Below are positions 17,307-26,446 of a stretch of 64,000 nt of DNA, in pieces; within the stretch, counting starts at the first letter, position 1, and each line of letters opens with the position of its first letter. Under the pieces are notes generated by a model. That model worked only from the letters and a program-made list of their open reading frames with translations. It was not told where the DNA came from and did no database searches. Source of the stretch: Achromobacter arsenitoxydans SY8 (GTDB lineage Bacteria > Pseudomonadota > Gammaproteobacteria > Burkholderiales > Burkholderiaceae_B); assembly GCF_000236785.1 (NCBI RefSeq), contig NZ_AGUF01000057.1:124001-188000 (forward strand). The letters are read 5' to 3'. The translations under genes and the position numbers were made by a program.

Positions 17307-17352
17307 TATTTATGCCGGCGCCCCGCCGGCAATGCAATCGTAGGAGTCGTGC

Positions 17353-17670
17353 ATGACCTGGATCATCCTGGTATTGGCTGGCCTGTTTGAAATCGTCTGG
17401 GCCGTTGGCCTGAAATACACCCACGGGTTCACCCGGCTGTGGCCGTCTGTACTTACCGTGGGCGGCATGATCATCAGCTTTTGGCTGCTTGCCGTGGCCA
17501 TGAAGTCTCTGCCGCTGGGCACCGCCTACGCCGTGTGGGTAGGCATCGGCACGGTGGGCGCCTTTGTGGCGGGCATCGTGCTGTTCGGGGAATCGACCAG
17601 CTGGATGCGCATCGCCAGCGTCGCCTTCATCGTCCTGGGCCTGGTAGGCCTGAAGCTGTCTTCGGCCTAA
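17353..17670 (+). CDS. gdx: Guanidinium exporter, SMR family (Gdx/SugE)
   Basis: 105 residues with four membrane helices, the size of small multidrug resistance proteins. The N-terminus reads [20 protein letters not shown] with the essential Glu13 in helix 1. The GFTRLWPS loop and [14 protein letters not shown] in helix 3 mark the Gdx (formerly SugE) subtype, not EmrE. Gdx dimers export guanidinium in exchange for protons. An upstream guanidine-II riboswitch supports this substrate. It is monocistronic and convergent with the MOSC gene. Confidence 0.93.
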   Translation: MTWIILVLAGLFEIVWAVGLKYTHGFTRLWPSVLTVGGMIISFWLLAVAMKSLPLGTAYAVWVGIGTVGAFVAGIVLFGESTSWMRIASVAFIVLGLVGLKLSSA

Positions 17671-17687
17671 CGCCGCCGGGCGGCGCG

Positions 17688-18560
17688 TCAGAAATCCAGT
17701 TCGATGTCGACCGCGTCGCCCACTTTCAGGCGCGCCCCCGCCGGCGCGTCCAGGATGGCGTTCTGGCCGAACACCACCCCGATATCCAGGTTGCGGTAGC
17801 CCGCCAGTGTGCGGCCGGGCTCGTCGTACTGCCTGGCGGTTTGCTGATCAATGTCCGGAATCGAGCAGCGGGTGCAAGGCTTGACGAACGCCATGCGCAC
17901 GTCCGCCGCCGTGATCATGGCGGTATGGTCTTCTTCAAAGGGTTCCCATTCGCCCTGGATCACGATGTTGGGACGAAAGCGGTCCATCGGCACCGGCGCC
18001 GCCCCCTTGGCCTGCAGGCGGGCGTTAAGGTCGTCCAACGAGGCCTGGTTTGCCACCAGCAGCGGAAAGCCATCGGCGAAACCGAAACAATGTTCGCCCA
18101 CGAAGGCGTCGGCCAGGTCGGGATGCGCATCCACCCACCGCGAGACCCAGTCGGGCTTGGCATTGCGGCGCGCCGCAATGTCCACCTTGAGCAGCCTGCA
18201 CGGCGTCTTGAGAAATTCCGTCAGCCATTGCGCCGCGGCCGCGCTTTCGCTGCGGGCGGAGATGGTGTCGCTCCAGACCCCCACGGTCCGCGCGCCGGAT
18301 TCCAGCCCGGATCCATCCAGCGCGACGTCCAGGTCTGGCATTCCGGGCGCGGACAGCCGCAGGGCATTCTGGGCGAGCGCCGTGCGAATCAGCGCCATGG
18401 CCGGCCATTGCCGCTGGGTCATGAACACGCCGTCGGCGTCGACCACCATCCAGCGGCGGTCGTAGGCCAGCCCGGCGCGGTCGATGGGCGATTCGGCGAG
18501 GTCGATGCCCGCGCAGGATTTGACGGGATAGATGTGCAGGCTGAGGATACGGGCGGACAT
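17688..18560 (-). CDS. MOSC-domain protein (YcbX/mARC-like)
   Basis: 290 residues. An N-terminal MOSC beta-barrel domain (about 1-120; LHIYPVKSCAGIDL near the start) is followed by the MOSC domain with KPCTRCSIPDID, where Cys229 or Cys232 could bind molybdenum cofactor. This fits the YcbX/mARC group, which reduces N-hydroxylated compounds. E. coli YcbX has an extra C-terminal 2Fe-2S ferredoxin domain; this protein ends without one, so a separate electron donor is needed. The gene is monocistronic. Confidence 0.82.
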   Translation of the reverse strand: MSARILSLHIYPVKSCAGIDLAESPIDRAGLAYDRRWMVVDADGVFMTQRQWPAMALIRTALAQNALRLSAPGMPDLDVALDGSGLESGARTVGVWSDTISARSESAAAAQWLTEFLKTPCRLLKVDIAARRNAKPDWVSRWVDAHPDLADAFVGEHCFGFADGFPLLVANQASLDDLNARLQAKGAAPVPMDRFRPNIVIQGEWEPFEEDHTAMITAADVRMAFVKPCTRCSIPDIDQQTARQYDEPGRTLAGYRNLDIGVVFGQNAILDAPAGARLKVGDAVDIELDF

Positions 18561-18636
18561 GGCGGCGATGGCTCAACGGTTTGCGAATGCCGCAGAATAC
18601 AAGAAATCTGGCGCCGCGGGCCTGCCCGAAAGAGAC

Positions 18637-18665
18637 AAAAAAAGCCCGGGGCGCGCGCCCCGGGC
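18637..18665 (-). terminator. Rho-independent terminator of the ect operon
   Basis: A perfect 22-base GC palindrome (18644-18665) is followed on the minus strand by seven T. It lies 22 bases after the ectD stop. Confidence 0.9.
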
Positions 18666-18686
18666 CTGGTCTTGAAGCCTGCCGGC

Positions 18687-19613
18687 TCAACCGCCGACCA
18701 GCTTCAGGGCATCCAGCGGCGTGACCGCCTTGAAGCCCTTGCGCGTCGCGATATGCTCGGGACGCGGCGTCAGCCCGTACTTGGGCGGGTTCAGGGTGTT
18801 CTCCATGCTGTTGTAGACCATGAAGACGTTGGCGCGCGGCCACGGCGAGATGTTGCTGTTCGAGCCATGCATGGTGTTGCAGTCGAAGAACACCACCGAG
18901 CCGGCTTTGGCCGTCATGGAACGGATGCCGCCCTGCTCCACCAGCAGTTGCAGGCTGACGGGATCCGGCACGCCGTACTCCTGCTTCTTCAGCGACTGCT
19001 TGTAGTGCTCATTGGGCGTCTCGCCGACGCACGAGATGAACTGCCGGTGCGATCCCGGCACCAGCATCAGCGGGCCATTGCACTCGTTGTTGTCGGTCAG
19101 CAGCACCGAGCAGCTGAGCGCGCGCATCGAAGGCATGCCGTCCTCGACGTGCCAGGTCTCGAAGTCGGAGTGCCAGTAGAACTCCTTGCCCTTGAAGCCA
19201 GGCTTCATGTTCGCGCGCGACTGGTGGATGTAGACCTCGGAACCGAGAATCTGGCGCGCCACGTTGACCAGCCGGGGATCGCGCACCAGGCGCGCCAGCA
19301 TGGGATTGAGCACATGCACCATGAAGATCGAACGCACGGCATTGCTGCCGGGCTCGGTGATGGATTCTTCGCGGCGCACGATGGACGGGTCGCGCGTCAT
19401 GCGCTCGACCTCGGCCGACAGCGCACGGACCTCGGCTTCCGTGAACAGGTCTTCCAGCAGCAGGAAGCCGTCGCGGTCGTATTGGCCTACCTGATCCGCG
19501 GTCAAGGCGCTGGCGTACTTGCCGTCCTCATAGACCACGGGATCCTGGCGGGAAATGATGGCGGAACTGCGATCCGTACGGGAGGCGTACGGATCCTGCG
19601 CGGGTGAGATCAT
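18687..19613 (-). CDS. ectD: Ectoine hydroxylase
   Basis: 308 residues. A non-haem Fe(II)/2-oxoglutarate dioxygenase that turns ectoine into 5-hydroxyectoine in the cytoplasm. The iron triad is His148 and Asp150 (in FYWHSDFETWH) and His249 (NTMHGSN). The EctD signature around residues 144-160 is intact. A perfect AGGAGG precedes the ATG. It is the last gene of ectRABCD, 15 bases after ectC, and is followed by a strong terminator. Confidence 0.95.
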   Translation of the reverse strand: MISPAQDPYASRTDRSSAIISRQDPVVYEDGKYASALTADQVGQYDRDGFLLLEDLFTEAEVRALSAEVERMTRDPSIVRREESITEPGSNAVRSIFMVHVLNPMLARLVRDPRLVNVARQILGSEVYIHQSRANMKPGFKGKEFYWHSDFETWHVEDGMPSMRALSCSVLLTDNNECNGPLMLVPGSHRQFISCVGETPNEHYKQSLKKQEYGVPDPVSLQLLVEQGGIRSMTAKAGSVVFFDCNTMHGSNSNISPWPRANVFMVYNSMENTLNPPKYGLTPRPEHIATRKGFKAVTPLDALKLVGG

Positions 19614-19628
19614 GCGAACCTCCTGTTT

Positions 19629-20027
19629 TCAGGCCGCGACCGCGTCGGGCAGCGCATAGACACCTTCCTTGTCATGCACTTCCTGGCCGGTCAGCGGCGG
19701 GTTGAAGACGCAGATGACGCGCAGCGGCTCTTTGCCGCCGCACAGCCAGTGCTCGTCGTGTTCGTTCAGCGCGTACACCACGCCGGGACCCAGGTCGTAC
19801 TTCTTGCCGTCGGCGATCGTTTCGATCGAACCGTCGCCCTCGATGCACCACACCGCCTCAAGATGGTTCTTGTAGTGGATGTGCGTGCGGCCGCCCGGGA
19901 AGATGGTGGTCTCGTGGAACGAGAAGCCCATGCCGTCCTTCTTCAGCAGCACGCGGCGGCTGACCCAGGTGTCGGTGCGGACTTCGTCGGCGGTGCCGAT
20001 CACATCTTTGACATTGCGTACGATCAT
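19629..20027 (-). CDS. ectC: L-ectoine synthase
   Basis: 132 residues, full length. A small cupin that cyclises N-gamma-acetyl-diaminobutyrate to ectoine. The start MIVRNVKDVIGTADEV and the cupin strand HYKNHLEAVWCIEGDG are typical. The ATG overlaps the ectB stop (ATGA), so translation is coupled. Confidence 0.96.
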   Translation of the reverse strand: MIVRNVKDVIGTADEVRTDTWVSRRVLLKKDGMGFSFHETTIFPGGRTHIHYKNHLEAVWCIEGDGSIETIADGKKYDLGPGVVYALNEHDEHWLCGGKEPLRVICVFNPPLTGQEVHDKEGVYALPDAVAA

Positions 20028-21331
20028 TGACGTTTTCCTCCAAATTTCAGGATGCGGGCGGACTGCCCCTCATCGGCCAGCGCTTCGGCCACGCTGGCCT
20101 CGATCAGATCCAGGCCCTTGGCCAGCAGGTCTTCCTCGATCGTCAGCGCGGGCAGCAGCTTGAGCACTTCGTCATGCGCGCCCGAGGTTTCGATCACGAC
20201 GCCCTTCTTGAACGCGCATTGGGCGATGCGGTTGGCCAGCGCCGGGGTGCCGTTGGACACCAGGCCCTGGATCAGGCCGCGGCCGCGCGCCGACAGGCCG
20301 GCGTTGGGATAGCTGTGGACCAGGTTTTCCAGCCAGTCCCCCACCAGACGCTCCTTGCGCTGGATGTCGGCGGTGAACGCCGCGTTGGTCCAATAGGTTT
20401 CCAGCGCCTGGGTCGCGGTGACGAAGGCCAGGTTGTTGCCGCGGAAAGTGCCGCTGTGGGCGCCGGGCTTCCAGATGTCCAGTTCGGGCTTCATCAGCAC
20501 CAGCGACATCGGCAGGCCGAAGCCGGATAGCGACTTGGACAGCGTGATGATGTCCGGGCGGATGCCGGCGGTCTCGAAGCTGAAGAACGTGCCCGTGCGG
20601 CCGCAGCCGACCTGGATGTCGTCCACTATCAGCAGCATGTCGTGGCGCTTGCACAGTTTTTCCAGTTCCTTGAGCCAGCGCAGCGTCGCGACGTTGACGC
20701 CGCCTTCGCCCTGCACCGTCTCGACGATGACGGCGGCCGGCTTGTCCATGCCGCTGCTCGGATCCTCCAGCATGCGTTCCAGATAGGACATGGTATCCAC
20801 ATCCGGGCCGAAGTATCCGTCGTAGGGCATGAACGTCGTGTTGCCGAGCGCGTAGCCGGCAGCGTCGCGGAACTTCATGTTGGCCGTCGCCGCCAGCGAA
20901 CCGCCGCTGACGCCGTGGAAGCCGTGCGTGAACGAAATCACGTTGGAACGTCCCTTCACCTGGCGCGCGATTTTCAGCGCGGCCTCGACGGCGTTGGTGC
21001 CGGTGGGGCCGGTGAACTGCAGGGTGTACTGCCAGTTGCGCGGCTTGAGCAGCACGCGATCCACCGTCTCCAGGAAACGCTTCTTCGCGCTGGTGGCCAT
21101 GTCCAGGCCATGGACGACGCCGTCCGCCTGCACATACTCCAGCAGCTTTTCCTTGAGAACAGGATTGTTGTGGCCATAGTTCAGCGTGCCTGCGCCGCTG
21201 AAAAAGTCGATGTATTCGGTGCCCTCTTCGTCGATGAGCGTCGAACCACGGGCCTGGTTGAATATCACGGGAAACGACCGGATGTAGCCCCGCACTTCCG
21301 ACTCCATACGGTCAAAGATTTTCAAGTCCAT
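20024..21331 (-). CDS. ectB: Diaminobutyrate--2-oxoglutarate transaminase
   Basis: 435 residues. A PLP-dependent class III aminotransferase that makes L-2,4-diaminobutyrate from aspartate semialdehyde and glutamate, the first step of ectoine synthesis. The PLP lysine is Lys266 in ITLSKSLSG; DDIQVGCGRTG (about 237-247) is the cofactor-binding stretch. GGGAGG precedes the ATG. It is separated from ectA by a 125-base gap, the only real gap in the operon. Confidence 0.96.
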   Translation of the reverse strand: MDLKIFDRMESEVRGYIRSFPVIFNQARGSTLIDEEGTEYIDFFSGAGTLNYGHNNPVLKEKLLEYVQADGVVHGLDMATSAKKRFLETVDRVLLKPRNWQYTLQFTGPTGTNAVEAALKIARQVKGRSNVISFTHGFHGVSGGSLAATANMKFRDAAGYALGNTTFMPYDGYFGPDVDTMSYLERMLEDPSSGMDKPAAVIVETVQGEGGVNVATLRWLKELEKLCKRHDMLLIVDDIQVGCGRTGTFFSFETAGIRPDIITLSKSLSGFGLPMSLVLMKPELDIWKPGAHSGTFRGNNLAFVTATQALETYWTNAAFTADIQRKERLVGDWLENLVHSYPNAGLSARGRGLIQGLVSNGTPALANRIAQCAFKKGVVIETSGAHDEVLKLLPALTIEEDLLAKGLDLIEASVAEALADEGQSARILKFGGKRQ

Positions 21332-21450
21332 GATTAATCCTCCCTTTTCATCTCATAAATTGACGGACGGCCAGCTCCCCTCCGGTTGCGTCAGGCGCAT
21401 CCGGATCGTGTGAACCATCCCGGTATTTCGATAAGTCCGTCGGACCTGCA

Positions 21451-21468
21451 CCGCCCCTACTGGGGCGG
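21451..21468 (-). other. Hairpin over the ectA stop codon
   Basis: CCGCCCC and GGGGCGG (7 pairs, 4-base loop) enclose the ectA TAG stop. No T-tract follows on either strand. It may shield the 3' end of ectA or tune the step to ectB. Confidence 0.4.
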
Positions 21469-22017
21469 CAAGGCAAGCGGGCCTATCCTCAACAGCATCT
21501 CGTCGTCATGGTCCGCGCCGCCGAAGAGTTGCCGGTCGAAGAACGGCTGTTCGGAGACGTGGGCGCCCATCTCGCCGGCAAGCCCGGCGAAAGTGCGGCG
21601 CGAAGCCTGGTTGTCAGGCCCAACCGTGGTTTCAAGATAGCGGACATGCGCCAGGCCCTTGCGCTGCAAGAGTTCCCGGAGCATGGCGCGGCCCAGTCGA
21701 TGGCCGCGTGCGCGGGCGTGCACCGCGACCTGCCAGACGAACAGTACGTCGGGGCGGGACGGGTCCACATAAGCGGAGATAAAACCGTTGATACGTCCTC
21801 CGGCGCTTTCAGCCAGGACGCAGGTGTCGCGAAAGTGCTCGCACAGGAGCAGGTACGCGTAGAGGGAATTCAGGTCGAGTGGCGGGCACTCGGAAATGAG
21901 GCGGTGGATGGCGGCGCCGTCTTTGCGGTCGGGCAGACGCATGGTATGGGTCTGCGCGCTGACCGCCGGCGCCACGGCACTTGAGAGTATTGGGGAGTCC
22001 AGTTCGTTTTTCTTCAT
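21457..22017 (-). CDS. ectA: L-2,4-diaminobutyrate acetyltransferase
   Basis: 186 residues. A GNAT-fold acetyltransferase that adds acetyl-CoA to the gamma-amino group of diaminobutyrate. The acetyl-CoA loop [20 protein letters not shown] is present at about 97-116. [20 protein letters not shown] is the EctA signature. The start overlaps the ectR stop (ATGA), so regulator and enzyme are co-translated. The first 25 residues are variable. Confidence 0.95.
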   Translation of the reverse strand: MKKNELDSPILSSAVAPAVSAQTHTMRLPDRKDGAAIHRLISECPPLDLNSLYAYLLLCEHFRDTCVLAESAGGRINGFISAYVDPSRPDVLFVWQVAVHARARGHRLGRAMLRELLQRKGLAHVRYLETTVGPDNQASRRTFAGLAGEMGAHVSEQPFFDRQLFGGADHDDEMLLRIGPLALPPQ

Positions 22018-22589
22018 GCGACGATTCCCGATTCTGGGGGTGCCCCGCCCGTGGGCACTTCAAGGATGGGCGACGACACGTCGCCATGCGTGTCGACTGC
22101 GGCCTGGCCATCTTGTTCCATGAGCGTCACGATGCGCTCCAGGGACAGCGTGATGGTGGCCTGTTCCAATTCAGGCAAGGCGTTGAGCGCGTCGGCCAGA
22201 TGCTTCTGCAGCGGCGACGGCGCGCCTTGCGCCAGTTCCCGACCCACGTCCGTCGCGGTGACAAACACGATGCGGCGGTCTTCCCGGCCGCGCTCGCGCC
22301 GGATCAAGCCCTTGTCTTCCAGGCGATCCAGAATGCCGACCACGGTGCTGGGGCTGACGTGCATTTCGCGGCTGATGGCCGTGGCCGTCATGGGCCCATT
22401 GGCGATTACCGTGCGCAGGCACATCAGTTGCGGCGCGGTGATATGGCTTACCGCGGACAACTGGCGCGAGTGCAGCGCGATCGAACGCGTGATGCGGCGC
22501 AGGGCTCGCAAAATGCGCAGGTCGTACTGCTGTGAGGAATCGGATTTCGCGGCGTCAGTCATGGTTGCGGGTGGTTCGGTGAAATTCAT
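22014..22589 (-). CDS. ectR: MarR-family regulator of ectoine synthesis
   Basis: 191 residues from the ATG at 22589. A winged-helix MarR repressor; the DNA-recognition helix region is [23 protein letters not shown], and the wing reads [18 protein letters not shown]. EctR proteins in other ectoine producers repress ectABC. The gene is first in the operon, so it would control itself. The start is uncertain: ATG 22589 lies only about 4 bases after the predicted transcription start, while ATG 22562 (MTDAAKSD) would give a 31-base leader. Neither has a Shine-Dalgarno site. Confidence 0.88.
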   Translation of the reverse strand: MNFTEPPATMTDAAKSDSSQQYDLRILRALRRITRSIALHSRQLSAVSHITAPQLMCLRTVIANGPMTATAISREMHVSPSTVVGILDRLEDKGLIRRERGREDRRIVFVTATDVGRELAQGAPSPLQKHLADALNALPELEQATITLSLERIVTLMEQDGQAAVDTHGDVSSPILEVPTGGAPPESGIVA

Positions 22590-22599
22590 TTCTACACGA

Positions 22600-22628
22600 A
22601 TGATATGTGCCAAATTTATTCGAGTCAA
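22600..22628 (-). promoter_or_regulatory. Sigma-70 promoter of the ect operon
   Basis: On the minus strand TTGACT (22628-22623), a 17-base spacer and TATCAT (22605-22600). Transcription should start near 22593, driving ectR and the whole operon. Confidence 0.75.
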
Positions 22629-22762
22629 ACAAAAATCCCCCGCACGATGTAATTAAATGAACGCTGAATTGCCGAGGAAGACAGCACTATGACCGGAATT
22701 CGAGCCTGAGACGGTAGGGAGACCGCCCACAGCAGGCAGACATCATTGGGGAATTCCCTATA

Positions 22763-22810
22763 AAAAAACACATGTTTTTTTATTAGCCAATTATTTATCA
22801 TGTGTTTTTT
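22763..22810. promoter_or_regulatory. Long inverted repeat before the RpiR-type regulator (candidate operator)
   Basis: AAAAAACACATG (22763-22774) and its exact reverse complement CATGTGTTTTTT (22799-22810) are separated by 24 AT-rich bases. A TATAAA (22759-22764) overlaps the left arm. Together they fill the end of the 239-base gap between ectR and the RpiR gene. RpiR-family proteins bind inverted repeats near their own promoters, so autoregulation is likely but inferred. Confidence 0.5.
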
Positions 22811-22828
22811 CAAAATCCCTCGCCGCTT

Positions 22829-23761
22829 ATGTCGCTGCCTACCGCCCTTCTGCTGACCTTGCAGGAAAAACTGGAGCAATTGCCTCCGGAATTGCAGCGC
22901 GCAGCGCACTGGGTGGTCGCGCATCCGGCCGAAGTCGGCCTGTGGTCGATGCGGCGCCAGGCGCAGACGCTGGGCGTGGCGCCCGCCACCATGCTGCGGC
23001 TGGCGCGGGCGGTCGGCTACGCAAGCTACGAGGATTTCCGCCATCCCTTCCAGCAGGCCCTGGCCGGGCAAGGCCAACCGGGACTGCGCGACCGCGCGGC
23101 CGCCCTGCAGGCCGCGGCGGGCGAACCCGCCGCCCCCGGGCACGACGTGCTGACCGAATACCAGATCCAGGCCATGTCCTCGGTCTGCCAGCTGAATCCA
23201 CCCGCCGCCTTCGATGCCGCGGTGCAGACGCTGCTGGAAGCCCGGCAGGTTGGTTTCCTAGGCACGCGCTCAGCTTTCGGCATCGCGTTCCAGATGCGCT
23301 ACGCCTATCAGCTTGTCCGCCGCAACAGCGTCCTGATCGACGGCATGGGCGGCGCCCCCGCCGAGCAGGCGGACAACTTGGGCGCGGGCGATGCGCTGAT
23401 CGTGATATCCCAGGCGCCCTACCCGACCGCCACGGTCCAGTTGGCGCGCCAGGCGGCGCAGCGCGGCGTGGCGCTGATCGCGCTGACCGATGACCCGCTG
23501 TCGCCGCTGGCCGTCGACGCCCGCCACACGCTGCGCTTTGCCCCGCCTGACCGCGATGGCGTGCAGGCCAGCCCCGCGCGCCAGGGGCCGGGATCGTTCT
23601 TCCACACTACCGCGGGCCTGCTTGGACTGGCTGAACACCTGATCGCCCGGCTGACCGCACGCGGCGGCGACGAGGTGCTCAATCGCCTGACCGAGGTCGA
23701 GCAGCGCCTGCGCGCCGACAACGTCTATTGGAACGGCGCCAACTCGCGCCGTCCGGGCTGA
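22829..23761 (+). CDS. MurR/RpiR-family transcriptional regulator
   Basis: 310 residues. An N-terminal helix-turn-helix (about 1-77) precedes a SIS sugar-isomerase-type domain (about 120-260). RAAHWVVAHPAEVGLWSMRR and LGVAPATMLRLARAVGYASY are the usual RpiR helices; FLGTRSAFGIAFQM is the SIS phosphosugar-loop region. The family senses sugar phosphates or, in catabolic clusters, other small metabolites. The ATG at 22829 is preferred to a GTG at 22802. It stands before an aminotransferase and a TRAP transporter on the same strand and probably controls them. The ect operon is divergent. Confidence 0.85.
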   Translation: MSLPTALLLTLQEKLEQLPPELQRAAHWVVAHPAEVGLWSMRRQAQTLGVAPATMLRLARAVGYASYEDFRHPFQQALAGQGQPGLRDRAAALQAAAGEPAAPGHDVLTEYQIQAMSSVCQLNPPAAFDAAVQTLLEARQVGFLGTRSAFGIAFQMRYAYQLVRRNSVLIDGMGGAPAEQADNLGAGDALIVISQAPYPTATVQLARQAAQRGVALIALTDDPLSPLAVDARHTLRFAPPDRDGVQASPARQGPGSFFHTTAGLLGLAEHLIARLTARGGDEVLNRLTEVEQRLRADNVYWNGANSRRPG

Positions 23762-23807
23762 GGCCGCCGCGCCTCCGTCTTCAACCCTAGCTCACGGAAA
23801 CCGCAGC

Positions 23808-25148
23808 ATGAGCCAGACACACGTCCTGCACCGTTCTCTCCGCCAGACACCCCTGGTCGCCGCAAGCGGCCAGGGGGTATGGATCCGCGACAGCGCCGGC
23901 CGCTCCTACCTGGACGGATCGGGCGGCGCCGCCGTCTCCTGCCTGGGACACAACCACCCGGACATCCAGGCCGCCATGCACGCGCAGATAGACGCGCTGG
24001 CCTATGCCCACACCAGTTTCTTCACCACCGAAGTCGCCGAGCAGCTGGCCGACCGGCTGGTGGCCGACGCGCCGGCGGGCACGTCGCACGCGTACTTCGT
24101 GTCCGGCGGATCGGAAGCGGTGGAAGCGGCCCTGAAGATGGCTCGCCAGTACTTCGTGGAAATCGGCCAGCCGCAGCGCCGCCACATCGTCGCGCGCCGG
24201 CAGAGCTATCACGGCAATACGCTGGGTGCGCTGGCAGTGGGCGGCAACGCCTGGCGCCGCGCCCAGTTCGCGCCGCTGCTGATCGAGGTGGAGCACGTCT
24301 CGCCTTGCTACGCCTACCGCGACCAGCGCGAGGGCGAAAGCGCCGAGCAGTACGGCGAACGCCTGGCGCAGGAGCTGGAACAGACGTTCGAACGCCTGGG
24401 TCCCGACACGGTCATGGCCTTCGTGGCCGAGCCGGTGGTGGGCGCCACGTCCGGCGCCGTGACGGCGGTGCCCGGTTATTTCCGCCGCATCCGTGACGTC
24501 TGCGACCGCCATGGCGTCCTGCTGATCGCCGACGAAGTCATGTGCGGGATGGGCCGCACCGGCACGCTGTACGCGGTGGAACAGGAAGACATCGCCCCCG
24601 ACCTCATTACCATCGCCAAGGGTCTGGGCGGCGGCTACCAGCCCATCGGCGCGGTGATGGCGCAACAGCGGATCGTGGACGCCATGCAGCAAGGCAGCGG
24701 GTTCTTTCAGCATGGCCACACCTACCTTGGCCATGCCATTGCCTGCGCGGCATCGCTGGCCGTTCAGAACGTGATCCGGCGCGACAACCTGCTGGAGCGC
24801 GTTCGCGTCCAGGGCGCGGGTTTGGCCCAGCGCCTGGAGCAGGCGCTGGGCGAACATCCGCACGTGGGCGACATCCGCGGACGCGGCCTGTTCATGGGCG
24901 TCGAGCTCGTGCGGGACCGGACAACCAAGCAGACGTTCGACCCCGCCCTGACGCTGCACGCGCGGATCAAGCGCGAGGCCATGGCGCGCGGCCTGATGGT
25001 CTATCCCATGGGAGGCACCATTGATGGCCGCCAGGGCGACCACGTCCTGCTGGCGCCGCCCTTCATCATTTCCGACGATGAGCTGGACCAACTGACAGAA
25101 AGGCTGGCCGGCGCCATCGACGCCGCGATAGCCCAGGCCGGCGGCTAA
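23808..25148 (+). CDS. Class III aminotransferase, PLP-dependent
   Basis: 446 residues. The fold-type I class III core is complete: [17 protein letters not shown] (about 99-115), [12 protein letters not shown] (about 241-252) and PLP lysine Lys271 in [16 protein letters not shown]. The family transfers amino groups from omega-amino acids, amines or 4-aminobutyrate to pyruvate or 2-oxoglutarate. The residues do not fix the substrate by eye. It lies 46 bases after the RpiR gene and ahead of a TAXI-TRAP transporter, so the imported compound is probably an amine or amino acid. The neighbouring ectoine operon raises the untested idea of a diaminobutyrate- or ectoine-related substrate. Confidence 0.88.
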   Translation: MSQTHVLHRSLRQTPLVAASGQGVWIRDSAGRSYLDGSGGAAVSCLGHNHPDIQAAMHAQIDALAYAHTSFFTTEVAEQLADRLVADAPAGTSHAYFVSGGSEAVEAALKMARQYFVEIGQPQRRHIVARRQSYHGNTLGALAVGGNAWRRAQFAPLLIEVEHVSPCYAYRDQREGESAEQYGERLAQELEQTFERLGPDTVMAFVAEPVVGATSGAVTAVPGYFRRIRDVCDRHGVLLIADEVMCGMGRTGTLYAVEQEDIAPDLITIAKGLGGGYQPIGAVMAQQRIVDAMQQGSGFFQHGHTYLGHAIACAASLAVQNVIRRDNLLERVRVQGAGLAQRLEQALGEHPHVGDIRGRGLFMGVELVRDRTTKQTFDPALTLHARIKREAMARGLMVYPMGGTIDGRQGDHVLLAPPFIISDDELDQLTERLAGAIDAAIAQAGG

Positions 25149-25300
25149 ACGCCGCCCTCGTGCGCGGCAGGGATCCGCGCGCGCCGCCCGCCATAAACGG
25201 GCACGTGATGATTCAGCACAGGGCGAACCGCGGCTCGCGGGGCTGCCAGCCGCCGGCAAAGACCGGCAAATCACGGGGAAAACCCCCAAAAGGAGTTTGC

Positions 25301-26305
25301 ATGACCACGTCCGTCAAACACACCTTGGGCCATCGCAATGCCTGGACGCTCGCCGCGGCGGGACTGGCGACGGCATTGCTGTCCACGGCGCCGGCTCCGG
25401 CCGCCGCCCAGCAGAAGTTCGTCAGCATCGGCACGGGCGGCGTCACCGGCGTCTACTATGCCGCCGGCGGCGCCATCTGCCGCCTGGTCAACAAAGACCG
25501 CGCGACCCACGGCATCCGCTGCTCGGTCGAATCGACCGGCGGCTCCGTCTTCAACGCCAACACCATCAAGGCCGGCGAGCTGGACCTGGGCGTCGTGCAA
25601 TCCGACGTCGGCTTCAACGCCTACAACGGCGAGGGCCAGTTCAAGCAGGCGGGCGCCTTCCCGAAGCTGCGTTCGGTGTTCTCGATCCACCCTGAGCCGT
25701 TCACGGTGGTGGCGCGCAAGGAATCCAACGTCAAGGGATTCGAAGACTTGAAGGGCAAGCGCTTCAACGTGGGCAACCCGGGCTCGGGCACGCGCGCGTC
25801 GATGGAGGAACTGCTGGCCACGATGGGCTGGACGCTGAAAGATTTCTCGCTGGCCTCCGAACTGCGCCCCGATGAACACGGGTCGGCGCTGTGCGACGGC
25901 AAGATCGACGGCTTCTTCTATGGCGTCGGCCACCCGTCCGCCAATATCCAGGACCCCACCACCAGTTGCGGCGCCAAGCTCGTGCCGCTGACGGGCCCGG
26001 CCGTCGACAAGCTGGTCGAAAAGTACCCCTACTACGCCCACGCGACCATTCCCGCGGGCCTGTATCCCGGCAACCCGGCTGAAACCAAGACGTACGGGGT
26101 CACCGCCACCTTCGTGACGTCCGCCGACGTGCCCGAGGCCACGGTCTACACGGTGGTCAAGGCCGTGTTCGACAACTTCGACGACTTCAAGAAGCTGCAC
26201 CCCGCCTTCGCCAACCTGAAGGCGGCCGACATGGTGAAGAACGGCCTGTCGGCGCCGCTGCATCCCGGCGCCGAGAAGTACTTCAAGGAAAAGGGCTTGC
26301 TCTAA
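25301..26305 (+). CDS. TRAP transporter TAXI-family solute-binding protein
   Basis: 334 residues. The signal peptide ends near residue 38 (APAAAQQ), and the mature start [21 protein letters not shown] is the TAXI signature. It delivers a solute to the TRAP permease in the periplasm. [20 protein letters not shown] is the conserved ligand-site strand. The ATG at 25301 has AAAAGGAG in front; the longer frame from 25160 was rejected. The 152-base gap to the aminotransferase may hold its own promoter or a processing site. Characterised TAXI ligands include glutamate and 2-oxoglutarate, but none can be assigned here. Confidence 0.9.
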   Translation: MTTSVKHTLGHRNAWTLAAAGLATALLSTAPAPAAAQQKFVSIGTGGVTGVYYAAGGAICRLVNKDRATHGIRCSVESTGGSVFNANTIKAGELDLGVVQSDVGFNAYNGEGQFKQAGAFPKLRSVFSIHPEPFTVVARKESNVKGFEDLKGKRFNVGNPGSGTRASMEELLATMGWTLKDFSLASELRPDEHGSALCDGKIDGFFYGVGHPSANIQDPTTSCGAKLVPLTGPAVDKLVEKYPYYAHATIPAGLYPGNPAETKTYGVTATFVTSADVPEATVYTVVKAVFDNFDDFKKLHPAFANLKAADMVKNGLSAPLHPGAEKYFKEKGLL

Positions 26306-26446
26306 GGCCCGTCAGACCGGCCCTTGCGCGGATCGAGGCTTACGCCCCCAGACACGCAAGGCTGCCGCTCCCCGTGCGCTTCGCGCGCTCGGGGGCACAT
26401 CGCGCGCCATGGCATCGGCGCGCGCCACGATACGCAGGGGAATTTC

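Noticed and set aside
17671-17687. Terminator between gdx and the MOSC gene
   Set aside because: A short GC stem overlaps the end of gdx but has no T-tract on either strand and is too weak to call.
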